From assembly GCA_027596195.1 (NCBI GenBank), contig JADGJG010000103.1:1-44200 (forward strand): a stretch of 44,200 nucleotides of DNA, in the 5' to 3' direction. The stretch comes from Podochytrium sp. JEL0797 (Eukaryota; Chytridiomycota; Chytridiomycetes; Chytridiales; Chytriomycetaceae). How positions within the stretch are numbered: position 1 is the stretch's first letter; every line of letters begins with the position of its first letter. This document shows positions 32,040-43,200 of the stretch, in pieces. The notes under the pieces were generated by a model. It saw nothing but the letters and a program-made list of their open reading frames with translations, did not search any database and was not told the DNA's origin. The position numbers were made by a program, and so were the translations under genes.

Positions 32040-32402
32040 TGCAAATTGTAATTGGAAAAAAGGATAATGGAAGGAGAATGAATAAGGAATGGAGAGAAAG
32101 TCTCCTCTCTTTTGTTTCACCTCCTTTTTTTTAATTTAAAATTTGAATATAAAAAGCCCCACCTCAAAAATCGTGGTACACCGCCGTGACGCCGTACATT
32201 GTTGTGTCGAAGAGTCTGGAAAAACCTCAACTGTGCCAAACGTCCCGCTGCTCAGCCGCAGTCTAAAAAAATTTATGGAGACATTAAAGCCTCACCTTCT
32301 ATTTTCTGACAGAATAATACCCTTTCAGGTGCAATAAAGTTTTGATGAAGTTTAGTGGTTGGGAACGCGAGTGCAACGCGACGGTCGGGCAAAAAAAGAC
32401 CA
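32040..32402. promoter_or_regulatory. Divergent promoter of homeobox and WDR59-like genes
   Basis: A 363-bp gap between outward-facing genes. An A/T-rich patch at about 32128-32155 ends in ATATAAAAAG, a possible TATA element but about 250 bp from the plus-strand ATG. No open frame is credible. Confidence 0.4.
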
Positions 32403-35400
32403 ATGGAAACCACGGTCATCCCGCTGCAAGAATTGGTCACGTCGCTGTCCATCAACCCCAACGGCCACCATGCGGTCCTCGCGGCAAAGCGCGGCCTGTT
32501 CCTGCTGGACTTGACGGACCCGTTCCGGTCTCCGATCGCTTTCAAACACGCAACAAAATGGGAAGTTTTGGATGTCTCTTGGAATCCGCACAAAGAGCAC
32601 AGCAACTGGATTGCCTCGACCGTGAGTATCTTGTGCTCGCGAATCGCCTCACTTATACGGCCACAGTCGAACCAAAAAGTCTTGGTCTGGAACGTCGATC
32701 CCTCAGGCTCCCTGAAGCAAACTGCCGCCTTCCCGTCCGGTGCCTCTCAGACCTCGATATCCACCCCTTCGAAGGCACCGAATGCATCCAATATATCGAA
32801 CCAACCGCTGCAAGGCTTCCGAGTACGTTCATGCTTGAATATGACGAATTTCTTCACTGACTCTCAACCTCGCGCCCGACGGCATCTCAGTCCTCCGAAA
32901 CTATTCGCACAAACCGAATCGACTCGCTTGCAATGCCTACAGGCCAGCAGAACCAAAACGTCGAAATCATTCTCCACAGCCACAAGCGAGCAGTCAGCGA
33001 TTTCCACTGGTCGCCCTTCAAATCCGATCGAATTGCCACCTGCGGATATGACAACTTTGTTCACGTATGGGACCTGAGGACGCGGAGTGGTGGGAGTGGC
33101 GATCTTTCGGATGACGGAATGCATGGCGAAACGGGAGCTCCTGGGAGGAGTGGATTGGCGCTGGTGTTGACGAAGCCCTCCATGTCGTTTTGCTCTTGGA
33201 CTTGTGAGTAAGATTTTGTTGGGCGACGCCATAGTGCTTCTCAGTCGAATGCTGAATGTTGCGAAATCGATTCAGCCGGCGCGACGGCCGTCAAATGGAA
33301 TCGACTCTCCGAATACGTTCTCGCCTCATCTCATGATATGGATCTACGCGTTTGGGACATTCGATATGGGTCCAAAGAGGTGTCTTTGATTTCAGCGGCC
33401 CACGCGACGAAAATTTACGGAATCGATTGGAGCCCCAAAAGCGCGGATGAAATCATTACATGCAGTCAAGACCAGTGTGTCAAGTTTTGGAACATCAACG
33501 AAACGAGGCGGTGCGAAGGCACAATTGTGACTTCATCTCCCGTCTGGCGTGCGAGGTTCACGCCTTTTGGAAATGGAATTGTGACCATGCCGCAACGAAA
33601 AGACAACGACTTGACGTTGTGGGGAGTGGGAGTGGATAATCTGACGGAACCCGTGACTACTTTCTCTGGGCATACAGATGTCGTGAAGGAATTTGTTTGG
33701 CGCAATTGCGGTGGTTCGTTATTCTGCTTTGCCCTTGTGGTTCTTCATTCAGATTCTTGCTTTACAAACCAGGAAGTGAATTCCAGCTGGTGACGTGGTC
33801 TAAAGATCAAACGCTCAGATTGTGGCCGATCGACAAAAAAACGCAATATGTAAAGCTGGAATTTGTTTGTCACAATCATTCTGATCAATTAACAAACGCA
33901 ACAAAAACAGGCCATTGGATACAAACCACGCCGCCACTCCTCAAATTCAGCAGTTGCATCCATGTACGCGGCAGCAACGGGGTTGGACCCGAACCAAACA
34001 CCCACAATCTCTGCCCAAACCACCCCCATCGCGAGCCGCGAATCTCCAAACATACATTCCTCCCCCATTCTCAACATTCAAGCCCGATTCAACTCAGCAA
34101 CCACGCCCGCCGGCTCGGGAATCAACGAAATTGGTATCCCACTCATTTTTGAGCCCACCGAGAACAGCCGGAGCGCGGAATCGGCGACCAGGGTGTTCAC
34201 GCTGAAGCAACGTGTTTCAATGACTTTGGAGGATGATGATCTTCAGTTTTCGGATCTCGACAGTAGCGACACGAAGAAGTTTGGAAGAACGTATAGTTTG
34301 AAGAGCCCAGCAGTTGGGGATACGCTTGGAGTCGCGAACGAGACTGAGAATGGCTTGATGGAAATATCAAATGGCCTGAGGACCTGGGCCACAACTGCCA
34401 AGTTGTTTTTGACTGTGGATAATGTGAGTTCACCTCTCCCTCGATTACAGCTTGATCATAAAATTGGTGCTCAAATAGGTGGACGCGTTTTCGAAAACCA
34501 TCTCGATAACCATCCGCCGCCCAGCCTATGCTGCCGACGGCGTTCTCGTGCACGTCAACATTCTGTTTCAAGAGGAAACACCGCGCATCACATCCTCTTC
34601 GTCCTTCTTCCACGCGAAAAACCAACCCCCTACGACCCCGCAATCCAAGAAGCTCACCAGATTCCCAATCTTTGAAATCGTTCGCAGTGGAATGATACCC
34701 ATGGGGCAACGCCAGAGTCTTTCTTCCCGTTTACAGACACTCGCGTCCTTCTTGATTGCGAGGCGCATTCCGACGCTCGAGCCTTGCATGCGGTTCCTCG
34801 CTTTTGACGACCCGAACGCGGGTCTCGTGACTTCCGAAACGGATTATGTTGGTGGGATTGAGGGGTTATTGGGATCCAGTAGTGTCAGCAGTTTGGGTGG
34901 TAGTGGTGGAGTTGCCGTGTCCAGGAACGCGAGTTCTGTGTTTGAGGAGGAGGATGGTGGTGTGAGACGCAGTGGTGGGAGTTCTGCTGTTCGCTTGGGC
35001 GACATGAGAACATTTTCATCCGTAGAGGAAGGTGGCGGGTCTGCAGGGAAGGGCTTGAAAGTACTTGCCGGGTCTGGGAGCCATTTGACTGGTTCTGTAT
35101 CTTCCGGGGGCAGTGCTATGATTGGCGGCTCTGTGACGTCCAATGATGCTGTTGGGGAGCGAATGTTGTCAAACAATGCCAAAATCCCAATGACGATTCC
35201 TGGTTCTTACGGAACGTCTTCGAGTGACGATAGCGACGAGAGGTTAGATATTGGGGCGGGTCTGATGAAGCCGAACCGCATGAAGGATATTGGAGTGAAT
35301 ATGGGAGCTGGGATGCATTCGAACAACGCGAGCAATGTTCCTTTTCCGAGACTATGTGGAGCCACGTTTTCGATGAGCGGTTCGTTGTACTTGTTTTGTT

Positions 35401-38400
35401 TGTTGACGTCCGACTGATTTGGGGTTTGTGCTCCAGGGAAACTCGTGTGCTTCTTTTCCCCTCTGCCTCACCCCACACAAGTCAAATACATGGCCTACAG
35501 CCTCGGCACACGCCGTCAGCAACCGTTGTTCCAAACTCACCACTTCTCCTGTTATCCGCAAACCCTTCACATGTTTCACCACTTCAGAGAGTTCCTTGTT
35601 CAGCAATCCTCTGGATCCGCAAGCACGGCTCTTGGTGGAAAGAACTCGAGTACGGCGGCTTCCGCGTTGGTCAAAAATGCGGCCCATAGAGGTCTCTTTG
35701 GGCCGCAGAACCGCGAGGACTGGGTCGGTGAGGACGAAGCGGATGGGGACACGTCGCTGCAGAATCTGCTGAATCAGGTATGAATTTTACAATATTTCAG
35801 ACGCTTCGCATGTTGATTTTGGTCCATAGGGAGAATACATGTCGACCACCGACCTCCTCTTTCGTTTGCGCTCTCAAGGTGTCGCGAAAGCTGTTGCTTC
35901 CACTGAAACCGACAAGGCCCGATTGAGCGACTTGATGGACGCTGTTGCCGAACGAACCACCTCCATCCAACGCGACGCCGAAAACCAACGAGTCAAACCT
36001 CAAACCCCAGAAACTACATCCGCCTTCTCACGTCTCCCACGGATCACCAGTATTCAGAAATTGACAGATGCGGACGGGGTCGGTTCTGCCTCGTCTTCTG
36101 CGGCGGTCTCGACAACTTCGAATTTGATGGCCATCAGCGGCAACGTCAGTCTCTCCACGACCCCCATGGGCAGCGGTGGAGCCGGTAGCGCATTAAGTGG
36201 CCAGCAGTTGACCAAAAGACCCTCCATTTTCACCGTCGGGAGCATGGAATCCGTTCACGGGCAATCCCTTTCTCGCGTGCCGTCCACCACGGACGTGGTC
36301 AACCCTTTGGTTCAACCGCAACCGATTGCACGCAGTTTGCGCGCGCGGTGCAAGAGTATGCAAGTGGAAGGAACGAACGCTTCCGCGGGGGATTCATTCA
36401 CCTCGGACGCGTCGTCTCCGCGGTTGTTTGCGGGGATTTCGCGAAAGGCGAGTTCCACGAGTGCAGACATGACGCCGTCGTCTTCGTACACGAATTCTGT
36501 GAGGAAGAAGGGGGAATTTAGTTGGCATTCTGGGTCGGATATCACCACCACGGCGACTATGCCTCCTGTGGCGCATTCGCAGGGTAGAGGAGGGGCGGGA
36601 CCTGTTGGAGAGGAAGGTGGTGCTGTGGATCGAAAGGGAAGTTGTGGGATCTTTGTGTTTGTGAAGGACGTGAGGGATATGTTGCCCGTGAGTCAAAAGC
36701 TGGCGATGGAGTATGCGTAAGTGCAGCGCTTTTTTTCGTTTTCCTTGAATCCATCTCATCTCGTCATTCCTACTAGCATCAACGGAAGCGACCCAGTCAC
36801 CATCTGCTCGACCAACAGTCAAGTCGCCGCCAAACACCAACGCGCCGATCTCGCCAAACTCTGGACCATCACAGGACTCATTCTCGCGCGCGCGACCCAG
36901 CTCCAAACCACCCCCGAAGACTGCGAAGAGTCCCCGGACTCAGCACGCGAATTTGATTTCGGCAGTCTCCCGATCCCCAAAGTCGTGCTCATCCCCTCGG
37001 CCCCACCCACATTTGGAACCTTTGGCGCGAAACGACGCGCGTCCATGACGCTGTTGCGGAGACTCGCGAACGACCCGAAAGCGCAGGTGTTGAATCGGCG
37101 GGATCAGTTGGAGTTGCAGCGCGATGGCACGTTTGTGACTTCCAAAGAGAGCAAGAATGAAGGGGATCAGAAACGGAACGACGAGAATGGGGTGTGGTCG
37201 CGCGCGGATTGGGCTAATCATCCGCTTGGGCGCGGGCTTGTGGACAAAATGTTTCGGTATTTGGAGCGGATTGGGGATGTTCAGTCTTTGGCTTTGTTGT
37301 CGTGCGTTCTCACGGAACCGTTTGGATGCACTGTTGATGATGACGCGGTATTGCCCTCTTTCTCTTCTCTCTCCCCCTTGTTTTCCTCTTTTCTGACACG
37401 ATTTTTGCGCTTATTTCCCCCAGATGGAACACATCACACAATCCGCCGAACTCGTCCGCTCCCCCACCTGCATGATCACCTCCAGCTTCCCTTCCTCCCT
37501 CCCCAAAACCGCCTTCTTCACGCACCACAACCAACCACTCCACCGCCGCCCCACAAAACGATCGAGCACCCCCAACTCCCTCCTCATGCTCCTCGACGCG
37601 CAGGAACCCGTCCGGCCGCCCACGGGGAAGCTGGTTGCCCCGAAACGCAGTTTCATGAGCGATGGGAGTTTCTCGGACGGGAAGGAAGCGGTGGTGGGTT
37701 TGAATGTGGGGGGGGTGTCGTCGTCGCGGCCGCAGCGGTTCGCGACGCAAGGGCAGCATTCGTCGCCGGGGCTTGCAGCTGCTGCGATGGCAAGGAAGTG
37801 GGGGGATGGGATTAAAGGCGGGAGTGGGAACATGGAAATGGGAGGTGGTGGAGGTACGGGGTTCAAACTCGACAGTTTGAGCAGTACGAGTACCTTGAGT
37901 GGAGGCGGTGGACGCAAACTTGCGGTTGTGATTCCGTCCCGCGGCGGCGGCGGCGGCGGGGGCGGCGTTGGGGAAATCAGTGGAGGAGGAGGTGGTGGAG
38001 GCGGTGGTGGGTTCCCAGAAGACAGTCAACGCAGTGATTATATGCTCGGGTTATTGGACCCCTCGCAACGCAGCGTTCTCGACGGGTATAAACTGCAATA
38101 CGCCGAGATTCTGTTTGCATGGCGGTTACTCGAGAAACGCGCCGAAGTGCTCGGGTTCATATCGAAACGCGCGGCGGAGGCCACGTTTCATGAGTCGATG
38201 GTGGGAAATGCAGATGAGGGGAGGAGGAGGCTCGTTGTGGATGGGAGGGATGCGGCAGTGTTGAGTGCGGGGAGTGGAGGGCGTGTGGTGGCGGCGCCTT
38301 TGGTGAATGGGAATCAGATGGTTGCGTCGTGTAGTGTTTGTAGGATGCCTTGTCGTGGGTTGTTGACTTCTTGTATCAAGTGTGGGCATGGTGGGCATAT

Positions 38401-38494
38401 TCAACATGTGCAGGCGTGGTTTGCGAATCGGGAGGGGAAATCGAGGGTGAGGGAGTGCGCGATTGGAGATTGCGGATGCAAATGCGTATTATAA
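32403..38494 (+). CDS. WDR59/Sea3-like subunit of the SEA (GATOR2) complex
   Basis: Eleven exons (32403-32621, 32667-32822, 32891-33203, 33276-33710, 33773-33849, 33911-34423, 34479-35379, 35437-35777, 35830-36716, 36777-37347, 37424-38494) give about 1,827 residues. The N-terminal beta-propeller has WDR59 signatures: VLDVSWNPH, SNWIASTSNQKVLVWN, HKRAVSDFHWSPF, IATCGYDNFVHVWDLRT, LASSHDMDLRVWDIR and FQLVTWSKDQTLRLWPID. An RWD-like region follows at about 555-680. The C-terminus ends in a RING-type zinc site (CSVCRMPC, CIKCGHGGHIQH, CAIGDCGCKC). The complex controls TORC1 at the vacuole in response to amino acids. It is longer than usual because of Ser/Gly-rich inserts, including two poly-Gly runs near 37940-38010. 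An in-frame ATG 48 bases upstream is possible. Confidence 0.88.
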
Positions 38495-38607
38495 ATATAT
38501 TTGTGGTTTTAAGAGAGAGTGTGTGTGTGAGAGAGCGAGAAGAAAGAAAGCGACAGGAGAACAATGAATGACAATTGTCACGTTCACAAAATTATCTGTC
38601 CAAAAAA

Positions 38608-39010
38608 ATGTCGGAACTCAAACACCAAAAGCTCGTTCAGCTCAACGAACGCTTGAAGCTCGAAGACGAGCTCCCGCGCGTGAAAGTCAGTGAGGCAGCG
38701 AAGGCGTGAGTATAGAGGCGACGCGTTTCCACGCGTTCGATCACATCGTTGTCGCGTACCAAAAATCTAATCCCAAAGGAGAATACAGCATGATCCAATT
38801 CGTTTTGAGCACTCCGGACCCCATCACGCAACCGACCAAGCCCGAGTTTGTTGCCGAGAACCAGTTCACGAAGCAAGCGTGAGTGGCTGTTGTTTTCGCG
38901 ATCTCCCCCCCCCCCCCTCCATTGTCTGTTTCGAAAACTCATTTCGACCCCCCCCCCCCCACCCCCCTCCCTTTCGCACAAACAGTAAAGGTGGATGCGT
39001 TCTCGTGTAA
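38608..39010 (+). CDS. Heterotrimeric G-protein gamma subunit
   Basis: Three small exons (38608-38705, 38789-38878, 38986-39010) give 70 residues, too fragmented for a simple frame search. The product begins MSELKHQKLVQLNERLK and continues RVKVSEAAKAMIQFVLSTPD, the coiled-coil and GGL pattern of fungal G-gamma. It ends KGGCVLV followed by a stop, a CaaX box for prenylation. All exon joins keep frame. Fungal G-gammas usually carry a second Cys before the CaaX (as in CCxxM) for palmitoylation; here that place is Gly. It would pair with a G-beta at the plasma membrane. Intron 2 contains two long C runs. The gene starts 113 bp after the WDR59-like stop. Confidence 0.85.
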
Positions 39011-39288
39011 TTCTGGAGATGACCACTTTCGAAACACTCACCCACACACAAGTATTTTTTCGTGGCGTAATAAAGTTGAGATTAAATATCCATTCTCGAA
39101 TCAAATATGATCCCATTCATCACACGCGGTACCTCCCACTTGAAAGAAAAAAGTATACTTCTTTTATGGACAACGATCAAAAATGACAAAAAAGAAATCC
39201 TCCAAGAAAGAGAGAGAGAGAGAAAGACACAGCCAAGGGAATACCCAAGGACACAGCGAGATGGAGGCAAAAAAGAAGAGCACAATCA

Positions 39289-41303
39289 TCAACGTCCCAA
39301 CAAATTCATGGGAACCACCCCTTGCCTTCCGGTATCCAAATTCCGCGCCAACGCCACCCCACCCGCCTTCACCTCCAACACCACCAACCGGTCCCCGACC
39401 CGCGCAAGGTCCAAATCGAACCCGGCCTTGGCCCCAACAAACTCGTACAAGGCCTTGTACGCGGGAACTCCTGGAGACGCGGCCCGATCAACAGGCGCTC
39501 CACCTCCCATCATCTCCGCAAACGGATCTACACCTCGCACGGGGCTACGACTGGCTGACCGTGAATGAGATTGTGGAGGCGGGGATAACCCTCCGCCGCC
39601 GTGACTCGCACCACCCAAATTCACATCGCGTAAGGGAATAGAAGGTCGTCGCGGAGTTGCCGCCGGTGCTACGGGTGGGGACGGTTGACTCCTCCGTTGG
39701 TGGTTCTGGTGTTGGTATTCTGTGAATTCGGTAGACGAGTCGAGCGACGATTCCGACATGGGTTCTTGATCGAATTTCTGGAACGACCGACGGTCATTGG
39801 AAAATACACCGGGTTGATGGTGTGTTGGAGCGTTGCGTACGTAGTGTGGGTAATTCGGCAGCAACGAAGCAGCCGTGGGTTGCTGTTTCAAATACGCCGT
39901 GCTGCCAGCAGTGTAGGAGTTGAAATCGGGGGACACCTCGGGTGCAGGGTGAGCCGCGGCTGGATTCGCAAACACACTGTTGTTCCACCAGTTGGACAAC
40001 CATTCGTGTTCTTGTTTCGCTTTTCCCGACGCGGTGCGTTTCATGGCTTCCACGTCTTGTCGACTCACACCCCACCACACGATTGCGAGGGCGAGGAAGC
40101 CGAGGAGTGTACCGGAGGTGGCGCCAATGATTTGGCCGCAGCTTGCGGTGAAGAAGCGGTTGAATTTGACTTGGCAGGCCCAGGTCGGGGGTGGGGGTGG
40201 GGGTTGCGGAAGGGTGCCAGAGTTGAGGGCCGTGAGAAGGGTGGGGTCCTGTTGGCAGCAGATTTCGGGGGTCGATAGGCAAAAGTTGAAGGCGCTTTCG
40301 AGTTGTTGGGTGGTGTTTCCTTGGTAGACTCCGAATCCTGCAAAAGGGTTTGAGTATTTCGCTCATTCACACACACGCACATTCTGCGCTCACTTTCACT
40401 CTCTCTCACACAAAAACATACCACAATTAAAATGCTCCGAAGTTGTATCGACCCCCATATCTACCGACACGGCCGTTGCACCCAACCCATTCGTGGCGGC
40501 AAACGCACTGTTGCATACCATTGTCATGTTTTGAAACACGCTCGTCCTTCCCGCCTTGGTTGTACCCGCGCACGTGTCGGGGAGCGAAATGTAATCGTAT
40601 ACGGTCTTCAAAAAGTCTTGGCAGGTTGCATTGGCGATTCGCGGCAGTGTTGCAGGAGACGGGGAGTTGAGGGCGTTGCAGTCTTGTGAGGCGCCGTCGC
40701 CGTAAATGTAAGGGTTTTGGGTGAACTGCGAGATGAGATTTTAATTTGAGTGCCCGTGTGGAATGATCACTGCGCACACGCGGATGGAAAGACACGCAGA
40801 CAGCATACGATCAAAAGGATACATACATATTCGCAGTGAAACTGCTGCGAGTATCTGATGAGAGAAAAGTCCCACGTCTGACACTGGGCCTGTGCCAGCA
40901 CGGACATTGGCCCCGCATGCGACCACTTGCTGACCATGTTGTCAAAGTCCAGCACTGTGGCCTGTGAGTTCCTTGAGGCGGACAGGGCGAGGAGCGTCTC
41001 GCTGTTTGCGTTGATCCAGCGCGCGGCGAACGACGGACACTCGGCGGACCCCGTCAAAGGGATGCACACGACGGGCGACGTCTGCGTCGCCGGCTGCGTG
41101 GGCGGTGGCGGCGGTGGAGGCGGCGCTGTCGTGGCGAGGGGCGGCGGCGCGGACGAAGTCGTCGCCATTACAGACAAGGAGGACAGCGAAGAAGCCGCCG
41201 CACTCGTCGTCACTCGCACTGGCACAGGGGACACTGTCCCAGACTGTGCGGCCACAAGTGTCGCTGCAACCGCAACGAGAGCTGCGGGACCAAAGGTTTT
41301 CAT
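39289..41303 (-). CDS. Secreted-ectodomain, single-pass membrane protein with cytoplasmic SH3
   Basis: Three exons (41303-40827, 40725-40422, 40337-39289) give 609 residues. A signal peptide (KTFGPAALVAVAATLVAAQS) leads into a Ser/Thr/Pro stretch with a proline run. A Cys-bearing ectodomain follows (VVCIPLTGSAECPSF, DFDNMVSKWSHAG, DTCAGTTKAG, STPEICCQQD) with several NxT sites. A transmembrane helix lies at about 328-350 (GTLLGFLALAIVWWG). The cytoplasmic part is Ser/Pro-rich and ends in an SH3-like domain at about 550-609: YKALYEFVGAKAGFDLDLARVGDRLVVL, shown partly as YKALYEFVGAKAGFDL, and QGVVPMNLLG. ALYEF, the acidic loop and VPMN match SH3. The layout suggests a surface sensor or adhesion receptor. 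Ligand unknown. Confidence 0.75.
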
Positions 41304-41939
41304 CACGATCGGTGTGTGTGCAAAAAAATTTCGATTTGATTTTTTAATTCCACCAAACCCTTTCCGTTTCATTATGCGTCACTTCACACAGAAGACCAAA
41401 AAGAGGGCCAATAAAATCATCGCGACAAAGAACAAAACAAACCCGAGAGAAATCTGACAAAAGCACAACCGTTAGAGAAAAAAACTCACTGAACAAGGAG
41501 AAAGAGTCCTTTGAACAAAATCCACGCGTTTGTGTATGCGTGTGTCCCTCCAACAGAAGAAATTCCAAAAAGTGCCCTTCCTGGAGTTCTTCCATAAACA
41601 AAAAAAACCCCGCGAAGAAAGCGAGTCCATCCTTCCAAGAGAAGGCCCAAGGTCCATCCAGAGTGAGAAGAAAGAGTCCATTGATCCAAGAAATCCATTC
41701 AATAAAAGAAAACGAGAGTCCATCCATCAATCCCCAAGAATGAGTCCCTCCAAAACAATCAAAACAGCCCCCCCTCCAAAATCCTTCCAGTCCACGAAGA
41801 ACAGACTATCTGGGCAACAACCAAAATATAAAAAAAACGGGAGCCAGGAGCATACACCAACCCCCCCTTCCCAAATCCCAGAACAAACAAAAAAACTCAC
41901 GAAATATAATCAAACAAGCAGACAACACGCAAAATTTCT
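41304..41939. other. Long intergenic gap with GAGTCC-type repeats
   Basis: The gap separates two minus-strand genes and must hold the 3' UTR of the RRM gene and the promoter of the SH3 receptor gene. GAGTCC recurs at about 41504, 41623, 41674, 41716 and 41742, mostly extended to GAGTCCAT; a related AGGTCCAT lies at 41650. On the minus strand this keeps a frame open with repeated MDGL/WKDGL words, but I see no domain and no start context, so I do not call a gene. Confidence 0.5.
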
Positions 41940-43159
41940 TTAAGTCTCTCCAGGGGGAGCGGGGCTTCCCGCCGCTCCAGCACCGCCACGCGGAGGCGGG
42001 CTTCCGGCGCCTCCTCCTCCTCCACTCCTTGGACCGAATCCATCACCCACAGGCCCGGCGTTCGCAGGAGGTCCACTTCTGTAGTATGGGTCTCTGTAAT
42101 CGTCGTAAGAGTAGCGCGAAGGTGGGTATCCCCTGAATGCCGGTAAATAAAAACAGAAACAAAAACACCCTCAAAAAACCCGTTATACCTATCATCATGG
42201 CGGTCTCCTCCTCTGTAGTCTCCAGGTGGGGCACGACGATCATCATAGTAATCTCCTCCTCCGCGGGGTGGTCCTCCGTGGTATCCACCACCACCTCCGC
42301 GATCGTACCGATCGTATCCGCCACGGTCGGGGCTGCGACGGTCATATCCACCACCACCTCCGCCTCTGTAGTCGTCGTAACGACGGGGCGGTGGGCCCCC
42401 ACGGTAATATGGGTCACCGCCGCGACGGTCGTATCCACGATCGTAACCACCTCCGTAGCCTCCAGGAGATCTCGAACGTCCGCCTCCGCCTCCGCCTCTT
42501 CCGCCGTCACTGAGTTGAGAACGGGATGTTGAGCAAAAAACAAGACAACTGCGCATTTTTTGAAAGGGACTCACCGACAGAAACGGGCCAAGTGGCCTGG
42601 TTGACCACACTTGAAGCATTTTCCAGAACGCACGTCCATGCCTTGTTCTCTGTTGTCGGGGCACTCTCTGTTTGTTTTTTTCGATTTGTTTTGTCAGCGG
42701 TGTGGTTCGTGCCAGGGGGTTCGGGGCACGCACCTTGCCCAGTGGCCGGCGTTTCCACAGATGAAGCAGGTGGATGAGGAGGAGTTTGAAGAGCTGCTCA
42801 ACGTGTAGGGGATGAGCACGAGTCGTAACAAAGCACCAGTAAACAACGCACCGCCGACTCCACTCGACGGAAATGCGCTCGCCCTCGAAGGGAAAGTTGT
42901 TCAGCGCCTGGATGGCGTCCTCTGCGTCGCGCGTGTCCTCGTACTCGACAAAGGCGAAGCCGCCCTGCTTCACGTCGAGGGAGAGCACGCGGCCGTATTT
43001 GCCAAACAGGTCGTCGAGGTCGCGCTTGTCCGCGTTGCGCGGGAGACGCCCCACATAGAGCTTGGCCGAGTTGTCGGACGCGTCGTTGCCGGGGCCGCCG
43101 GGGCCGCCGGGCGCGGGCGCGCCAGGGCCGGGGGGCAGCGTGGTTCCGATTTCTGCCAT
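41940..43159 (-). CDS. RRM plus double zinc-knuckle RNA-binding protein (SR/RSZ type)
   Basis: Five exons (43159-42852, 42793-42734, 42667-42575, 42509-42189, 42132-41940) give 324 residues. An RRM lies at about 30-102: AKLYVGRLPRNADKRDLDDLF as RNP2 context and GGFAFVEYED as RNP1, ending ERISVEWSR. Two CCHC knuckles are split across exons 2 and 3: CFICGNAGHWARECP and CFKCGQPGHLARFC. The C-terminal half is an RGG/YDR/RS-rich tail. The order matches SR proteins of the SRSF7/RSZ22 type, which act in splicing and mRNA export; plant RSZ32/33 proteins also have two knuckles. Intron phases agree throughout. An N-terminal Gly/Pro-rich segment (PPGPGAPAPGGPGGPG) precedes the RRM. Confidence 0.85.
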
Positions 43160-43200
43160 GTTTTTTCTTCTCCTTTCATCTTTCAAATTATTTCTTTTTA

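Noticed and set aside
38879..38985. The poly-C block treated as a gap or contamination.
   Set aside because: It lies neatly between two exons that join in frame, so it is best explained as intron sequence, although run length may be inexact.
41344..41730. Minus-strand frame with repeated MDGL/WKDGL words, considered as a small repeat protein.
   Set aside because: The words come from GAGTCCAT DNA repeats; no signal peptide, domain or supporting splice context.
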